NCBI RefSeq assembly: GCF_000718165.1
Contig: NZ_JOEY01000003.1
Span: 62,001 to 126,000, forward strand
DNA from: Streptomyces fulvoviolaceus
Lineage (GTDB): Bacteria > Actinomycetota > Actinomycetes > Streptomycetales > Streptomycetaceae
Direction: 5' to 3'
Length of the DNA stretch: 64,000 bases
Below are positions 1 to 9,458 of the stretch, piece after piece; the first letter of the stretch is position 1; each line of letters starts with the position of its first letter. The notes below the pieces were generated by a model, which saw only the letters and a program-made list of their open reading frames with translations, made no database searches and was not told where the DNA came from. The translations under genes were made by a program, and so were the position numbers.

Positions 1-1503
1 GTGCGGGTCCAGTTCGGACTGGTCGGTGCCCGTCAGCTCGGTGAGCTCCGCGCGTGAGCCGACGCAGGTGAGGTGGTCGTCCTCGCAGCGCCAGATCGGC
101 AGCGGGGTGCCCCAGTAGCGGTTGCGGGACAGCGCCCAGTCGATGTTGTTGTTCAGCCAGTCGCCGTACCGGCCGTGCTTGACGGTGTCCGGGAACCAGT
201 TGGTGTTCTCGTTCTCCTGGAGGAGGCGGTCCTTGATGGCCGTGGTGCGGATGTACCAGGACGGCTGCGCGTAGTAGAGGAGCGCGGTGTGGCAGCGCCA
301 GCAGTGCGGGTAGCTGTGCTCGTACGGGATGTGCCGGAAGAGGAGGCCGCGCTGCTGGAGGTCCTCGGTGAGCTTTTCGTCCGCCTTCTTGAAGAAGACG
401 CCGCCGACCAGGGGGACGTCCTCCTCGAACGTGCCGTCCGGGCGGACCGGGTTCACGACGGGCAGGCCGTAGGCGCGGCAGACCTTGAGGTCGTCCTCAC
501 CGAAGGCGGGGGACTGGTGGACCAGGCCCGTACCGTCCTCGGTCGTGACGTACTCGGCGTTCACCACGTAGTGGGCCTCGGCCGGGAACTCCACGAGCTC
601 GAACGGACGTTGATAGGTCCAGCGCTCCATTTCGGCGCCGGTGAAGGTCTCGCCGGTGGTCTCCCAGCCCTCGCCGAGTGCCTTCTCGACGAGCGGCGCG
701 GCGACGACGAGCTTCTCCGCGCCTTCTGGACCCTTCGTCGCGACGACGTAGGTGACGTCGGGGTGCGCGGCGACCGCGGTGTTGGAGACCAGCGTCCAGG
801 GCGTCGTCGTCCACACCAGGAGGGCGGCCTGGCCGGCCAGCGGACCGGAGGTGAGCGGGAAACGGACGTACACGGACGGGTCCACGACCGTCTCGTAGCC
901 CTGCGCCAGCTCGTGGTCGGACAGGCCGGTGCCGCAGCGCGGACACCAGGGGGCGACGCGGTGGTCCTGGACCAGCAGATCCTTGTTGAAGATCTCCTTG
1001 AGCGACCACCAGACCGACTCGATGTACTCGGGGTCCATCGTGCGGTAGGGGTCGTTGAGGTCGGCCCAGTAGCCCATGCGGGTCGTGAGCTCTTCGAAGG
1101 CGTCGGTGTGGCGGGTCACCGACTCGCGGCACTTGGCGTTGAACTCCGCGATGCCGTACGTCTCGATGTCCTGCTTGCCGGAGAAGCCGAGCTCCTTCTC
1201 CACCGCCAGCTCCACCGGGAGGCCGTGGCAGTCCCAGCCGGCCTTGCGGGCCACGTGGTAGCCGCGCATGGTGCGGAAGCGGGGGAAGACGTCCTTGAAG
1301 ACGCGTGCCTCGATGTGGTGGGCGCCCGGCATGCCGTTGGCGGTGGGCGGGCCCTCGTAGAACACCCACTCGGGGCGGCCCTCGGACTGCTCCAGGCTCT
1401 TGGCGAAGATCTTCTGCTCGCGCCAGAAGTCGAGCACGGCGTGCTCGAGCGCGGGCAGGTCGACCTGGGCGGGCACCTGGCGGTACTGCGGCTGCGTATT
1501 CAA
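1..1503 (-). CDS. ileS: Isoleucyl-tRNA synthetase, N-terminal 501 residues (cut by window edge)
   Basis: Class I aminoacyl-tRNA synthetase that charges tRNA-Ile in the cytoplasm. Only the first 501 codons are present; the gene runs off the window at position 1. Visible features are the N-terminal catalytic fold with the HIGH-like motif GAHHIEARVF near residue 60, the WDCHGLPVE segment, and the start of the CP1 editing region (LVWTTTPWTL, typical of Ile/Val/Leu enzymes). The start is TTG at 1503, chosen because GGAGGAAG (1508-1515) lies five bases upstream and the protein then begins MNTQPQYRQV. The gene is preceded by a T-box leader, so its translation should respond to uncharged tRNA-Ile. 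Confidence 0.97.
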   Translation of the reverse strand, partial: MNTQPQYRQVPAQVDLPALEHAVLDFWREQKIFAKSLEQSEGRPEWVFYEGPPTANGMPGAHHIEARVFKDVFPRFRTMRGYHVARKAGWDCHGLPVELAVEKELGFSGKQDIETYGIAEFNAKCRESVTRHTDAFEELTTRMGYWADLNDPYRTMDPEYIESVWWSLKEIFNKDLLVQDHRVAPWCPRCGTGLSDHELAQGYETVVDPSVYVRFPLTSGPLAGQAALLVWTTTPWTLVSNTAVAAHPDVTYVVATKGPEGAEKLVVAAPLVEKALGEGWETTGETFTGAEMERWTYQRPFELVEFPAEAHYVVNAEYVTTEDGTGLVHQSPAFGEDDLKVCRAYGLPVVNPVRPDGTFEEDVPLVGGVFFKKADEKLTEDLQQRGLLFRHIPYEHSYPHCWRCHTALLYYAQPSWYIRTTAIKDRLLQENENTNWFPDTVKHGRYGDWLNNNIDWALSRNRYWGTPLPIWRCEDDHLTCVGSRAELTELTGTDQSELDPH

Positions 1504-1509
1504 CGAGCT

Positions 1510-1785
1510 TCCTCCGGCGGACTTGCTGCCTTCCGTCCGGAGGGACGAGAGCCACGACGATCTGTCGTACGCCGTCTTCGGCGCGCTCCCGCGGTACCAC
1601 CCTCCTTGGCTCCCCGGTGCGCCGTGCACACCAGTGAGCCCCCTCATTGGGGTCGCGATGCCGGTTCTAACGCCCCTCACGGGGTTTCTTCCGGCGGCTC
1701 CGGGGTGATCTTCACGTCGCGCTCGCCCCCGGGCTTCCACCGACCCCGGGTCGCTCTGGGCTGCGTACGTCGCTACTCGTCCCCA
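1510..1785 (-). promoter_or_regulatory. T-box leader of ileS, translational (actinobacterial) type
   Basis: The minus strand at 1603-1583 reads AGGGTGGTACCGCGGGAGCG, an exact T-box antisequestrator core. Between it and ileS, an anti-Shine-Dalgarno segment (1535-1545, GTCCGGAGGGA on plus) can pair with the ribosome-binding region 1511-1522, so the switch should act on translation rather than termination. An ATC triplet at 1709-1707 (minus), in the 5' stem, is a plausible isoleucine specifier. A possible -10 element TACACT lies at 1812-1807 (minus), placing the transcript start near 1800. Translational ileS T-boxes with a very short stem I are known in Actinobacteria; the specifier and stem assignment here are inference. 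Confidence 0.87.
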
Positions 1786-1812
1786 TCCACGCTTCTCGCT
1801 CCGCCCAGTGTA

Positions 1813-2096
1813 CGGCGCCGGGAGGACAGCGGCCGACCGGTTTTCCGGTGCCGGAGGCCGAGGGCTTCGCAGGGCCTCGGATGACCCGAATGGAGCGGTA
1901 CGCGTGTTCGGATTTCGGGACGCGCTGCCCGGCGGATTACCCGGCGGGGAGCTGGGCACAACGGATGCAGGCTTGCGGAGTCATATGCGCGAGCCGGGCG
2001 AATCAGGCGGTGCGCCCCGTTGCCGCGGGACTCGAGTCGATTTATCGTCCCAGCACGATTCGCGAGCAAGATCACAATATGTGAAGGGGCCGCGGC
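1813..2096. other. Intergenic region between divergent ileS leader and dksA-like gene
   Basis: About 280 bases without a convincing gene. It must hold the promoters of both divergent transcription units. Near the right end, 2072-2084 reads TCACAATATGTGA, an imperfect inverted repeat (TCACA / TGTGA) in an unusually AT-rich patch just upstream of the dksA-like start; it may be an operator or overlap the -10 region. No RNA gene or small coding frame is convincing here. Confidence 0.5.
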
Positions 2097-3008
2097 ATGG
2101 TGGCGAAGAAGACCGCCGAACAGCAGTCGGCGTCCGGCAGATCCACCCATGCCCGGGCCTCCGGTGGTGAGGCCAAGGACGCGGGCGGGAAGAAGAGCAC
2201 GCAGGGGACGTCGTCCGCGGCGCGCGCGGCCAAGGCGGTGAAGACGCTGGGTGCGGCGACGAAGAAGACGGCCACGAAGAGGACGGCCACGAAGAAGACC
2301 GCCGCGAAGAAGACCGCGACGAAGAAGTCGGCCGCCACGGCGCCCGTCGAGGGGGCCGAGAGACCGGCCGCCAAGAAGGCACCGGCCAGGAAGACCGTCG
2401 CCAAGAAGGCGGCGGCCGCGAAGAAGACCGCTGCCCGGAAGAGCGCCTCCAAGACGACGAGTGCGGGCAGGAAGAGCACGGCCAAGAAGGCGGGCGCGGC
2501 GCAGGCCGCGAAGCAGACGGGAGCCACGACGGTGGTTGCGAAGAAGACTCCTGGCACGGCCACGGCGGCGAAGACCGCCGTTCCCAAGGCACGGGTCGCC
2601 GCGGCGGTGCCCGGCGAGCTCGCGGTGCGCCCCGGCGAGGACCCGTGGACCCCGGAAGAGGTCGCGGAGGCGCGTGCGGAGCTGACGGCCGAGGCGCTGC
2701 GGCTGCGCACCGAGATCACCACGTCCGAGCAGTCCCTGGTGGGCCTGATGCGGGACTCCGGGGACGGCGCGGGCGACGACCAGGCCGACACCGGCACCAA
2801 GAACATCACGCGCGAGAGCGAGATGGCCCTCGCGGCCAACGCACGCGAGATGCTCATCCAGACCGAGCGGGCCCTCGGGCGCCTCGACGCCGGCACCTAC
2901 GGCCTGTGCGAGAACTGCGGCAACCCCATCGGCAAGGCCCGCATGCAGGCCTTCCCGCGGGCCACCCTGTGCGTCGAGTGCAAGCAGAAGCAGGAACGCC
3001 GGTACTGA
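2097..3008 (+). CDS. DksA/TraR C4 zinc-finger protein with long Lys/Ala-rich N-terminal tail
   Basis: 303 residues. The C-terminal ~120 residues are a DksA/TraR-type domain: a helical coiled-coil region followed by a C4 zinc finger with Cys271, Cys274, Cys292 and Cys295 (C-x2-C-x17-C-x2-C). Proteins of this family bind RNA polymerase through its secondary channel. The first ~170 residues are low-complexity and strongly basic, built of repeated KKTA, AKKT and TKK units like histone-H1-type bacterial tails, so nucleic-acid binding is likely. The ATG at 2097 follows a weak AAGGGG. It sits between ileS and lspA. The C-terminal family call is firm; the joint role of tail and finger is inference. 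Confidence 0.85.
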   Translation: MVAKKTAEQQSASGRSTHARASGGEAKDAGGKKSTQGTSSAARAAKAVKTLGAATKKTATKRTATKKTAAKKTATKKSAATAPVEGAERPAAKKAPARKTVAKKAAAAKKTAARKSASKTTSAGRKSTAKKAGAAQAAKQTGATTVVAKKTPGTATAAKTAVPKARVAAAVPGELAVRPGEDPWTPEEVAEARAELTAEALRLRTEITTSEQSLVGLMRDSGDGAGDDQADTGTKNITRESEMALAANAREMLIQTERALGRLDAGTYGLCENCGNPIGKARMQAFPRATLCVECKQKQERRY

Positions 3009-3069
3009 GGGCTCACGGAGGCGTGTCGTACCCTCGTCCTCAGTCAGGTACCTAGGTCGAGGGACTCAC

Positions 3070-3681
3070 GTGGCAGAGGCGGAGCGCATCATCGGTACGC
3101 CGGACACCCCGGACGGGGCGGGGACCGAGGAACCGGAGCAGCACTCCGGTCCGGACGGGCGGGGGAGCGCCGAGAGCGCCGAGGCGCGGCCCAGGGGCAA
3201 GCGGCGCATCGCCGTGCTGTTCGCGGTCGCGGCCGTCGCGTACGCCCTCGACCTGATCAGCAAGATGATCGTGGTCGCCAAGCTGGAGCACCATGAGCCG
3301 ATCGAGATCATCGGGGACTGGCTGAAGTTCGAGGCGATCCGCAACGCGGGCGCGGCCTTCGGCTTCGGCGAGGCCTTCACCGTGATCTTCACGGTGATCG
3401 CGGCCGCCGTGATCCTGGTGATCGCCCGCCTCGCCCGCAAGCTCTACAGCCTGCCCTGGGCGATCGCGCTGGGCCTGCTGCTCGGCGGCGCGCTCGGCAA
3501 CCTCACCGACCGGCTCTTCCGCTCGCCGGGCGTCTTCGAGGGCGCGGTCGTCGACTTCATCGCGCCCAAGCACTTCGCCGTCTTCAACCTCGCCGACTCG
3601 GCGATCGTGTGCGGCGGCATCCTGATCGTGCTGCTGTCCTTCAAGGGGCTGGACCCGGACGGGACCGTCCACAAGGACTGA
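3070..3681 (+). CDS. lspA: Lipoprotein signal peptidase (signal peptidase II)
   Basis: Membrane aspartyl protease that cleaves signal peptides from diacylglyceryl-modified prolipoproteins. 203 residues with a ~43-residue acidic, disordered N-terminal extension, then four membrane segments starting near residue 47. The catalytic aspartates sit in GNLTDR (Asp147) and FNLADS (Asp176), and the conserved RNAGAAFG motif is at 91-98. GTG start at 3070. It precedes a RluD-type gene by 73 bp, with a perfect palindrome between them. Its partner enzyme Lgt is encoded at 43.3 kb in the same window. Confidence 0.96.
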   Translation: MAEAERIIGTPDTPDGAGTEEPEQHSGPDGRGSAESAEARPRGKRRIAVLFAVAAVAYALDLISKMIVVAKLEHHEPIEIIGDWLKFEAIRNAGAAFGFGEAFTVIFTVIAAAVILVIARLARKLYSLPWAIALGLLLGGALGNLTDRLFRSPGVFEGAVVDFIAPKHFAVFNLADSAIVCGGILIVLLSFKGLDPDGTVHKD

Positions 3682-3711
3682 CGGGACCGTCCCCCGGGCT
3701 GGGGGCCTGGG

Positions 3712-3727
3712 ACTCTCGTACGAGAGT
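3712..3727. promoter_or_regulatory. Perfect 16-bp palindrome ACTCTCGTACGAGAGT between lspA and rluD-like gene
   Basis: The 16 bases are a perfect dyad centred at 3719/3720, 31 bp after the lspA stop and 28 bp before the next start. With no loop it makes a poor terminator and looks more like a binding site for a dimeric regulator. No cognate regulator is identifiable nearby. Confidence 0.45.
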
Positions 3728-3754
3728 GTCCGACCCGTCCGGCATACTCGACGG

Positions 3755-4699
3755 GTGAGCACCGTTCCCGAGATCCGTACCCTGCCCGTGCCCGACGGCC
3801 TGGAGGGCGAGCGCGTCGACGCCGCCATCTCCCGCATGTTCGGCTTCTCCCGTACCAAGGCGGCCGAGCTCGCCGCCGCGGGGAAGGTCGCGGTCGACGG
3901 GTCGGTGGTCGGGAAGTCCGAGCGGGTGCACGGGGGTGCCTGGCTCGAGGTGGAGATGCCGCAGGCGCCCGCGCCCGTGCAGATCGTCGCCGAGCCGGTC
4001 GAGGGCATGGAGATCGTGTACGACGACGATGACGTGGTCGTGATCGACAAGCCGGTCGGCGTCGCGGCCCACCCGTCACCGGGCTGGACCGGGACGACGG
4101 TCATCGGCGGCCTCGCGGCGGCCGGCTACCGCATCTCGACCTCCGGTGCCGCCGAGCGCCAGGGCATCGTGCACCGCCTCGACGTGGGCACGTCCGGCCT
4201 GATGGCGGTCGCCAAGTCGGAGCGGGCGTACACCTCGCTCAAGCGCCAGTTCAAGGAGCGCACGGTCGACAAGCGGTACCACACGCTCGTCCAGGGCCAC
4301 CCGGACCCGACCAGCGGCACCATCGACGCGCCCATCGGCCGCCACCCGAACCACGACTACAAGTGGGCGGTCACGGCCGAGGGCAAGCCGTCCGTCACGC
4401 ACTACGACCTCATCGAGGCGTTCCGGGCGGCCTCCCTCCTCGACGTCAAGCTCGAGACCGGCCGCACCCACCAGATCCGCGTCCACATGGCCGCCCACCG
4501 GCACCCCTGCGTCGGCGACCTGACGTACGGCGCCGACCCGACGCTCGCCAAGCGGCTCGGCCTGACCCGCCAGTGGCTGCACGCCGTGCGCCTCGGCTTC
4601 GAGCACCCCGGGGACGGGGAGTGGGTCGAGTTCGAGAGCGGCTACCCGGCCGACCTGCAGAAGGCGCTGGACCAGGTCCGCGAGGAGACGTACGGGTGA
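3755..4699 (+). CDS. RluA/RluD-family pseudouridine synthase
   Basis: Converts uridines to pseudouridine in RNA, probably 23S rRNA. 314 residues: an N-terminal S4 RNA-binding domain (about 15-75) and a pseudouridine synthase domain with the signature [11 protein letters not shown], giving catalytic Asp143. The length and domain order match RluD. GTG start at 3755. The stop overlaps the GTG of the following acetyltransferase gene (GTGA), so the two are translationally coupled. The exact rRNA positions modified cannot be read from sequence. Confidence 0.92.
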   Translation: MSTVPEIRTLPVPDGLEGERVDAAISRMFGFSRTKAAELAAAGKVAVDGSVVGKSERVHGGAWLEVEMPQAPAPVQIVAEPVEGMEIVYDDDDVVVIDKPVGVAAHPSPGWTGTTVIGGLAAAGYRISTSGAAERQGIVHRLDVGTSGLMAVAKSERAYTSLKRQFKERTVDKRYHTLVQGHPDPTSGTIDAPIGRHPNHDYKWAVTAEGKPSVTHYDLIEAFRAASLLDVKLETGRTHQIRVHMAAHRHPCVGDLTYGADPTLAKRLGLTRQWLHAVRLGFEHPGDGEWVEFESGYPADLQKALDQVREETYG

Positions 4700-5166
4700 G
4701 CACGCGCGCGTACGTCGTGCGCGTCGCCGAGGACCCCGCCGACCTGGAGGCGGGCTTCGCGGTGCGCAAGGAGGTCTTCGTCGGCGAGCAGGGCGTGCCG
4801 GAGGACCTGGAGTACGACGCGTACGACGCCGTGGCCGTCCATGTGCTGGCGGTCCGCGAGGACGGGCTGCCGCTCGGGACCGGTCGGCTGCTTCACGGCG
4901 AGGCGGCCGCGGCGAAGACCGACGGCGATCCCTCGGTGGGCTCGCTGGGGCGCCTCGCCGTGACGAAGGCGGCGCGCGGGCTCGGCGTCGGGGTGGCCCT
5001 GGTGCGGGCCATCGAGGACGCGGCACGCGCGCGTGGGCTCGCCGCGGTGGACCTGCACGCGCAGACGCACGCCCTGGGGTTCTACGAGCGGCTGGGGTAC
5101 GTGGCGTACGGGCCGGAGTTCCCGGATGCGGGGATACCGCACCGGGCGATGCGGCGCGCTCTGTAG
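4696..5166 (+). CDS. GNAT-family N-acetyltransferase
   Basis: 156 residues with a complete GNAT fold. The acetyl-CoA-binding motif A is [19 protein letters not shown] (about 76-94), and the C-terminal [14 protein letters not shown] motif B is clear. The family resembles ElaA-type acetyltransferases ([21 protein letters not shown] at the N-terminus). The start overlaps the stop of the RluD-type gene by four bases. The substrate is unknown; coupling to an rRNA-modification gene is suggestive but not proof of function. Confidence 0.88.
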   Translation: MSTRAYVVRVAEDPADLEAGFAVRKEVFVGEQGVPEDLEYDAYDAVAVHVLAVREDGLPLGTGRLLHGEAAAAKTDGDPSVGSLGRLAVTKAARGLGVGVALVRAIEDAARARGLAAVDLHAQTHALGFYERLGYVAYGPEFPDAGIPHRAMRRAL

Positions 5167-5256
5167 CCGAGGGTGCGGAACAGGCTGGTGGGAACAGCGG
5201 CGTGGCAGGCTTGAGGTCCGCCCTGTGAACGTCTAGATCTCGCCGGAGTACTGACC

Positions 5257-6843
5257 GTGGATCAGCTGGCCCTGTTGTTCGTGCTGTTGCTCGGGGCCGT
5301 GATCAGCGTCCCTGTGGGGGACCGGCTGGGGCTGCCCGCGCCCGTGCTGATGACGATCCTCGGGATCGTCCTGGCGGTGCTCGACTTCGTGCCGAACGTC
5401 GACATCCCGCCGGAGCTGATCCTGCCCCTGCTGTTGCCGCCGCTGCTGTACGCGGCCGTACGGCGTACCTCCTGGCGGCAGTTCACGGCCAACATCCGGC
5501 CGATCTTCCTGCTCGCCGTGGCGCTGGTGTTCGTCACCACCCTGTGCGTGGCGGTCGTCGCCCACTCGATCGTGCCGGGGCTGCCGATCGCCGCCGCGGT
5601 GGCGCTGGGTGCGCTGGTCGCGCCGCCCGATCCGGTCGCGGCGACCGCCGTCGCCGGGCAACTCGGGCTGCCGCGGCGGCTGGTGTCGATCCTGGAGGGC
5701 GAGGGGCTCTTCAACGACGTGACGGCGATCGTGCTGTACAACGTGGCGATCGCCGCCGCCTTGAGCGGGACGTTCTCGCCGTGGCGGGCCGGCCTCGACC
5801 TCGTGCTGTCCGCGGTGGTCGCGGTGGTCGTCGGGGTGGCGCTGGGGTGGGGCGCCAACAAGCTGATGGACCTGCTGGACGACGCGACGCTGCAGATCGG
5901 GCTGACGCTCCTCGTGCCGTACGCCTCCTATGTGCTGGCCGAGGAGCTGCACGGGTCCGGAGTGCTCGCCGTGCTCACCACCGCGCTGTTCCTCGCCGAG
6001 TACGCCACCGACGCCGACGACGTGCTGACCCGGCTCGCCGGGCACACCTTCTGGGACATCGTCGACACGCTGGTCACGGGCGTGGCGTTCGGGCTGATCG
6101 GCCTTGAACTGCACAACGCGATCCGTACGGCGTCCGGGCGGTGGGGGGAGATGCTCGGCTGGGCGGCCGCGATCGTGGGAGTCGTCGTACTCGTACGGCT
6201 GGTGTGGCTGCTGCCCGCGACCTGGGTCGCCAAGCGGCTGCACGCGAAGCAGGACTACGACGAGGAGATCCCGATGACCTGGCGGGAGACCGTCGTCATG
6301 TGGTGGTCGGGGATGCGCGGGGTGGCCTCCGTGGCGCTGGCGCTGGCGATTCCGTTGAAGACCGACGAGGGGTCGGCCTTTCCCGACCGGGACGAGATCG
6401 TGTTCATCGCGTTCGGGGTCATCATGGCCACGCTCGTGCTGCAGGGGCTGACCCTGCCGTGGCTGGTGAAACGGCTCGGTGTGCGGGCCGACACCGAGCG
6501 GGAGCAGGAGTTCGAGAAGGCGCTGGCGATCCGGGCCGCCAAGGCCGCCAAGCGCAGGCTCCGGGAGATCGAGGAGGTCGAGGAGCTGCCGGATGAGCTG
6601 TCCGAGCAGATGCTGCGGCGGGCCTTCGACATCGGTGTGCGGATCAGCCCGGACATGGGGGACGAGGAACGGCGGGAGGCGCACCAGCAGCGGGCGCGCC
6701 GACTGAAGCGGATCCGGCGGATCCAGGGCGAGATGATGAGCGCGGCCCGGCACGAGGTGCTGGCGGCGCGGAGTGAGCCCGGGGCGGATCCTGAGGTGGT
6801 GGACCGGGTGCTGCGGCACCTCGACGTACGCAGCTTGCGTTGA
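5257..6843 (+). CDS. CPA1-family Na+(K+)/H+ antiporter
   Basis: 528 residues with about 12 hydrophobic segments in the first ~400 residues. The family's ion-binding motifs are visible: APPDPVAATAV with its Asp, and EGEGLFNDVTAIVLYN carrying the Asn-Asp pair. The last ~130 residues are cytoplasmic, highly charged and probably coiled coil (REIEEVEELPDELSEQ). GTG start at 5257 with GGAG eight bases upstream. It should exchange monovalent cations for protons for pH or salt homeostasis. It appears monocistronic, followed 68 bp later by an SDR gene. Confidence 0.9.
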   Translation: MDQLALLFVLLLGAVISVPVGDRLGLPAPVLMTILGIVLAVLDFVPNVDIPPELILPLLLPPLLYAAVRRTSWRQFTANIRPIFLLAVALVFVTTLCVAVVAHSIVPGLPIAAAVALGALVAPPDPVAATAVAGQLGLPRRLVSILEGEGLFNDVTAIVLYNVAIAAALSGTFSPWRAGLDLVLSAVVAVVVGVALGWGANKLMDLLDDATLQIGLTLLVPYASYVLAEELHGSGVLAVLTTALFLAEYATDADDVLTRLAGHTFWDIVDTLVTGVAFGLIGLELHNAIRTASGRWGEMLGWAAAIVGVVVLVRLVWLLPATWVAKRLHAKQDYDEEIPMTWRETVVMWWSGMRGVASVALALAIPLKTDEGSAFPDRDEIVFIAFGVIMATLVLQGLTLPWLVKRLGVRADTEREQEFEKALAIRAAKAAKRRLREIEEVEELPDELSEQMLRRAFDIGVRISPDMGDEERREAHQQRARRLKRIRRIQGEMMSAARHEVLAARSEPGADPEVVDRVLRHLDVRSLR

Positions 6844-6911
6844 TCTGCCGGTCCCATGGCAATCATGTAAAGGCCAACGACTGCGCGGCCGGCCCTTCGT
6901 AGGATCTGAGC

Positions 6912-7652
6912 ATGGCTCGCAACGTTGTGATCAGTGGTGGCGGTACGGGAATTGGGCTCGCGGCGGCGAACGTCTTCGCCGGGGACGGGGATCGGGTTCT
7001 GCTGCTCGGGCGGCGGGCCGAGGTGCTGGAGAAGGCCGGTGTGCCGGGGGCGTTGACCTACGCCGCCGATCTCAGCGAGCCGGGCGAGGTGCGTGGGGTC
7101 GTCGACTTCGTGGCACGGGAGCTCGGGACCGTGGACGTGCTGATCAACAGTGCGGGGGGTGCCGGGCAGTTGGAGCCGAAGGCCGAGAGCGACGATCCGC
7201 TCGACGCCGTCGCCCACAACTGGACCGTCAACTTCCGGATCAACGTCCTGACCGCCGCGCTGCTCACCGAGGGGCTCAAGGACCGGCTCGCCGAGCCCGG
7301 TGGGCGGGTGCTGTTCGTCAGCTCCATCGCCGCCTACCGGGGGTCCGGGAGCGGGGCGTACGCGGCGGCCAAGGCGGGGCTGCATCCGTACGCCCATGAC
7401 CTGGCCCGGGACCTCGGTCCGCGCGGGATCACCGTGAACGTGGTCGCGCCCGGCTATGTCGAGGAGACCGGGTTCTTCGGCGCCGCGATCGACCCGGCCC
7501 GGCGTGCGCGGCTCATCGGCGAGACCTCGACCGGGCGCGCCGGGACGCCCGGGGACATCGCGGCCACGCTGCACTGGCTGGCCTCCCCGGGCGCCGGGCA
7601 CGTCACCTCGCAGGTCATCCAGGTCAACGGTGGTGCCGAGCGCGGCCAGTGA
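6912..7652 (+). CDS. Short-chain dehydrogenase/reductase (SDR)
   Basis: Classical SDR of 246 residues. The Rossmann nucleotide-binding motif is GGGTGIG (9-15), the structural motif is NSAGG (79-83, in place of NNAG), and the catalytic set is Ser138, Tyr150 and Lys154 (YAAAK). The C-terminal VNGGAE is typical of family members. Arg34-Arg35 after the second beta strand suggests NADP(H). ATG at 6912. It converges with the MscS gene, the stops being only three bases apart. The substrate is unknown. Confidence 0.9.
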   Translation: MARNVVISGGGTGIGLAAANVFAGDGDRVLLLGRRAEVLEKAGVPGALTYAADLSEPGEVRGVVDFVARELGTVDVLINSAGGAGQLEPKAESDDPLDAVAHNWTVNFRINVLTAALLTEGLKDRLAEPGGRVLFVSSIAAYRGSGSGAYAAAKAGLHPYAHDLARDLGPRGITVNVVAPGYVEETGFFGAAIDPARRARLIGETSTGRAGTPGDIAATLHWLASPGAGHVTSQVIQVNGGAERGQ

Positions 7653-7655
7653 CGG

Positions 7656-8771
7656 TCAGCTCCGTCCCGTCCCCGGCTCGTACGCGCGCCGCGCGGCGGC
7701 ACGGTCGGAGGAGGCGGGGCGGCCGTTGCCGCGGCTCTGCGGCAGAACCGCGTCCGCCGTGTTGACGCGGGGGAGGGCGTGCGGGTGCTCCTCGGACAGC
7801 CAGCGGATCATCTGCTCGCGGACCGTGACCCGCACCTTCCAGATGTCGTCGGCGTCGTGGGCGGTGACCAGGGCCCGTACCTGCATGGTGTTGGGGGTGC
7901 TGTCCGTGACGTCGAGCCCGTAGGCGCGGCCGTCCCAGGCCGGGCACTCGCGCAGGATGTCGCGCAGCTTGTCGCGCATTGCGTCCAGCGGTGCGGAGTG
8001 GTCGACGTGCCAGTAGACGATGCCGGTCATCTCGACGCCGCCACGCGACCAGTTCTCGAAGGGCTTGGACGTGAAGTACGAGACCGGCATGGTGATCCGC
8101 CGCTCGTCCCACGTCCGCACCGTCAGGAACGTCAGTGTGATCTCCTCGACGGTGCCCCACTCCCCGTCCACCACCACCGTGTCGCCGATGCGCACCATGT
8201 CGCCGAAGGCGATCTGCAGCCCGGCGAACATGTTGCTCAGCGTGGACTGGGCGGCTACACCGGCGACGATGCCGAGGATTCCGGCCGAGGCCAGCAGCGA
8301 GGCGCCGGCCGCGCGCATCGCAGGGAAGGTCAGCAGCATCGCGGCCACGGCCACCACGCCGACGACCGCGGAGACCACCCGCACGATCAGCGACACCTGG
8401 GTGCGGACGCGCCGGACCCGGGCAGGGTCACGGTGCACGCGCGCGTAGCGGGTGTACGTCGTCTCGACTATGGCGCTGGTGATCCGGATCACCAGCCAGG
8501 CGGCCGCCCCGATCAGGACCAGCGTCAGAACCCGGCCGATGGCGACCTTGTGGGTCTCCAGCACCTTCGTCTCGTCGTACGACCCTCTGAGCATGGCCGC
8601 GCACAGCACGAGCTGGTACGGGATGCGGCCCCGGCGCAGCAGACCCCACAGCGGGGTCTCGCCGTGCCGTTCGTCGGCCTTGCGCAGCAGACGGTCGGTG
8701 GCCCAGCCGATGAGCAGCGTGAGGACGACCGAGCCGCCGATCACGATCAGCGGGCGGAGTACGTTCTCCAT
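7656..8771 (-). CDS. MscS-family mechanosensitive ion channel
   Basis: 371 residues. Hydrophobic segments lie near 8-25, 78-98 and 130-150, followed by the pore-lining helix region (about 152-185, Gly/Ala-rich, ILGIVAGVAAQSTLSNMFAG) and the MscS beta domain (RIGDTVVVDGEWGTVEEI). The C-terminus is a Pro/Arg-rich tail. It should open under membrane tension to release solutes on hypo-osmotic shock, though many family members are conductance variants. ATG at 8771. Divergent from the hydrolase gene at 8889. Confidence 0.93.
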   Translation of the reverse strand: MENVLRPLIVIGGSVVLTLLIGWATDRLLRKADERHGETPLWGLLRRGRIPYQLVLCAAMLRGSYDETKVLETHKVAIGRVLTLVLIGAAAWLVIRITSAIVETTYTRYARVHRDPARVRRVRTQVSLIVRVVSAVVGVVAVAAMLLTFPAMRAAGASLLASAGILGIVAGVAAQSTLSNMFAGLQIAFGDMVRIGDTVVVDGEWGTVEEITLTFLTVRTWDERRITMPVSYFTSKPFENWSRGGVEMTGIVYWHVDHSAPLDAMRDKLRDILRECPAWDGRAYGLDVTDSTPNTMQVRALVTAHDADDIWKVRVTVREQMIRWLSEEHPHALPRVNTADAVLPQSRGNGRPASSDRAAARRAYEPGTGRS

Positions 8772-8888
8772 GACCCCGAACCTAACCGCCACCGGGCGGC
8801 CGTGAACATGAGACTTCGTGTGACTTCGGAGACGCAGTGGGCAGGGCCGTGCGGCTGCGCTGTCAGAGCAGCCTGGCACCATGGCCTC

Positions 8889-9458
8889 ATGAACATCATG
8901 CTCTTTCACTCGACCTACGGCCTCGGGCCCGCGGTGCGCGCGGCGGCCGACAGGCTGCGCGCCGCCGGGCACGAGGTGTGGACGCCGGACCTCTTCGAGG
9001 GACGCACGTTCGAGACGGTCGAGGAGGGCATGGCCTTCAACCAGGAGATCGGCAAGGACGAGCTGCTCAAGCGAGCTGTCCTGGCCGCCGCGCCCTACTC
9101 GGAGCGGGGTCTTGTGTACGCCGGGTTCTCGCTCGGTGCCTCCATCGCGCAGACCCTCGCGCTCGGCGACGAGAAGGCCCGCGGGCTGCTGCTCCTGCAC
9201 GGCACGTCGGACATCGCGCCCAGTGCGACCGTGGACGAGCTGCCGGTCCAGCTGCACGTGGCCGAGCCGGATCCGTTCGAGACGGACGACTGGCTGAGCG
9301 CCTGGTACCTGCAGATCGGCAGAGCGGGTGCCGACGTCGAGGTCTACCGATACGCCGGGGCCGGCCACTTCTACACCGACCCCGGCCTGCCGGACTACGA
9401 CGAGGAGGCCGCCGAGGCCACCTGGCGGGTGGCGCTCGACTTTCTCGACACTCTCTAG
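8889..9458 (+). CDS. Dienelactone hydrolase-family alpha/beta hydrolase
   Basis: 189 residues, a small alpha/beta-hydrolase fold with nucleophile elbow GFSLGAS. Serine replaces the cysteine found in true dienelactone hydrolases, and the likely catalytic His is in GAGHFYTD. Asp in the VAEPDPFE region could complete the triad. ATG at 8889 lines up with the start of the fold ([11 protein letters not shown]). The stop overlaps the stop of convergent phoD by three bases. The substrate is unknown; the Cys-to-Ser change argues for esterase rather than dienelactone activity. Confidence 0.85.
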   Translation: MNIMLFHSTYGLGPAVRAAADRLRAAGHEVWTPDLFEGRTFETVEEGMAFNQEIGKDELLKRAVLAAAPYSERGLVYAGFSLGASIAQTLALGDEKARGLLLLHGTSDIAPSATVDELPVQLHVAEPDPFETDDWLSAWYLQIGRAGADVEVYRYAGAGHFYTDPGLPDYDEEAAEATWRVALDFLDTL

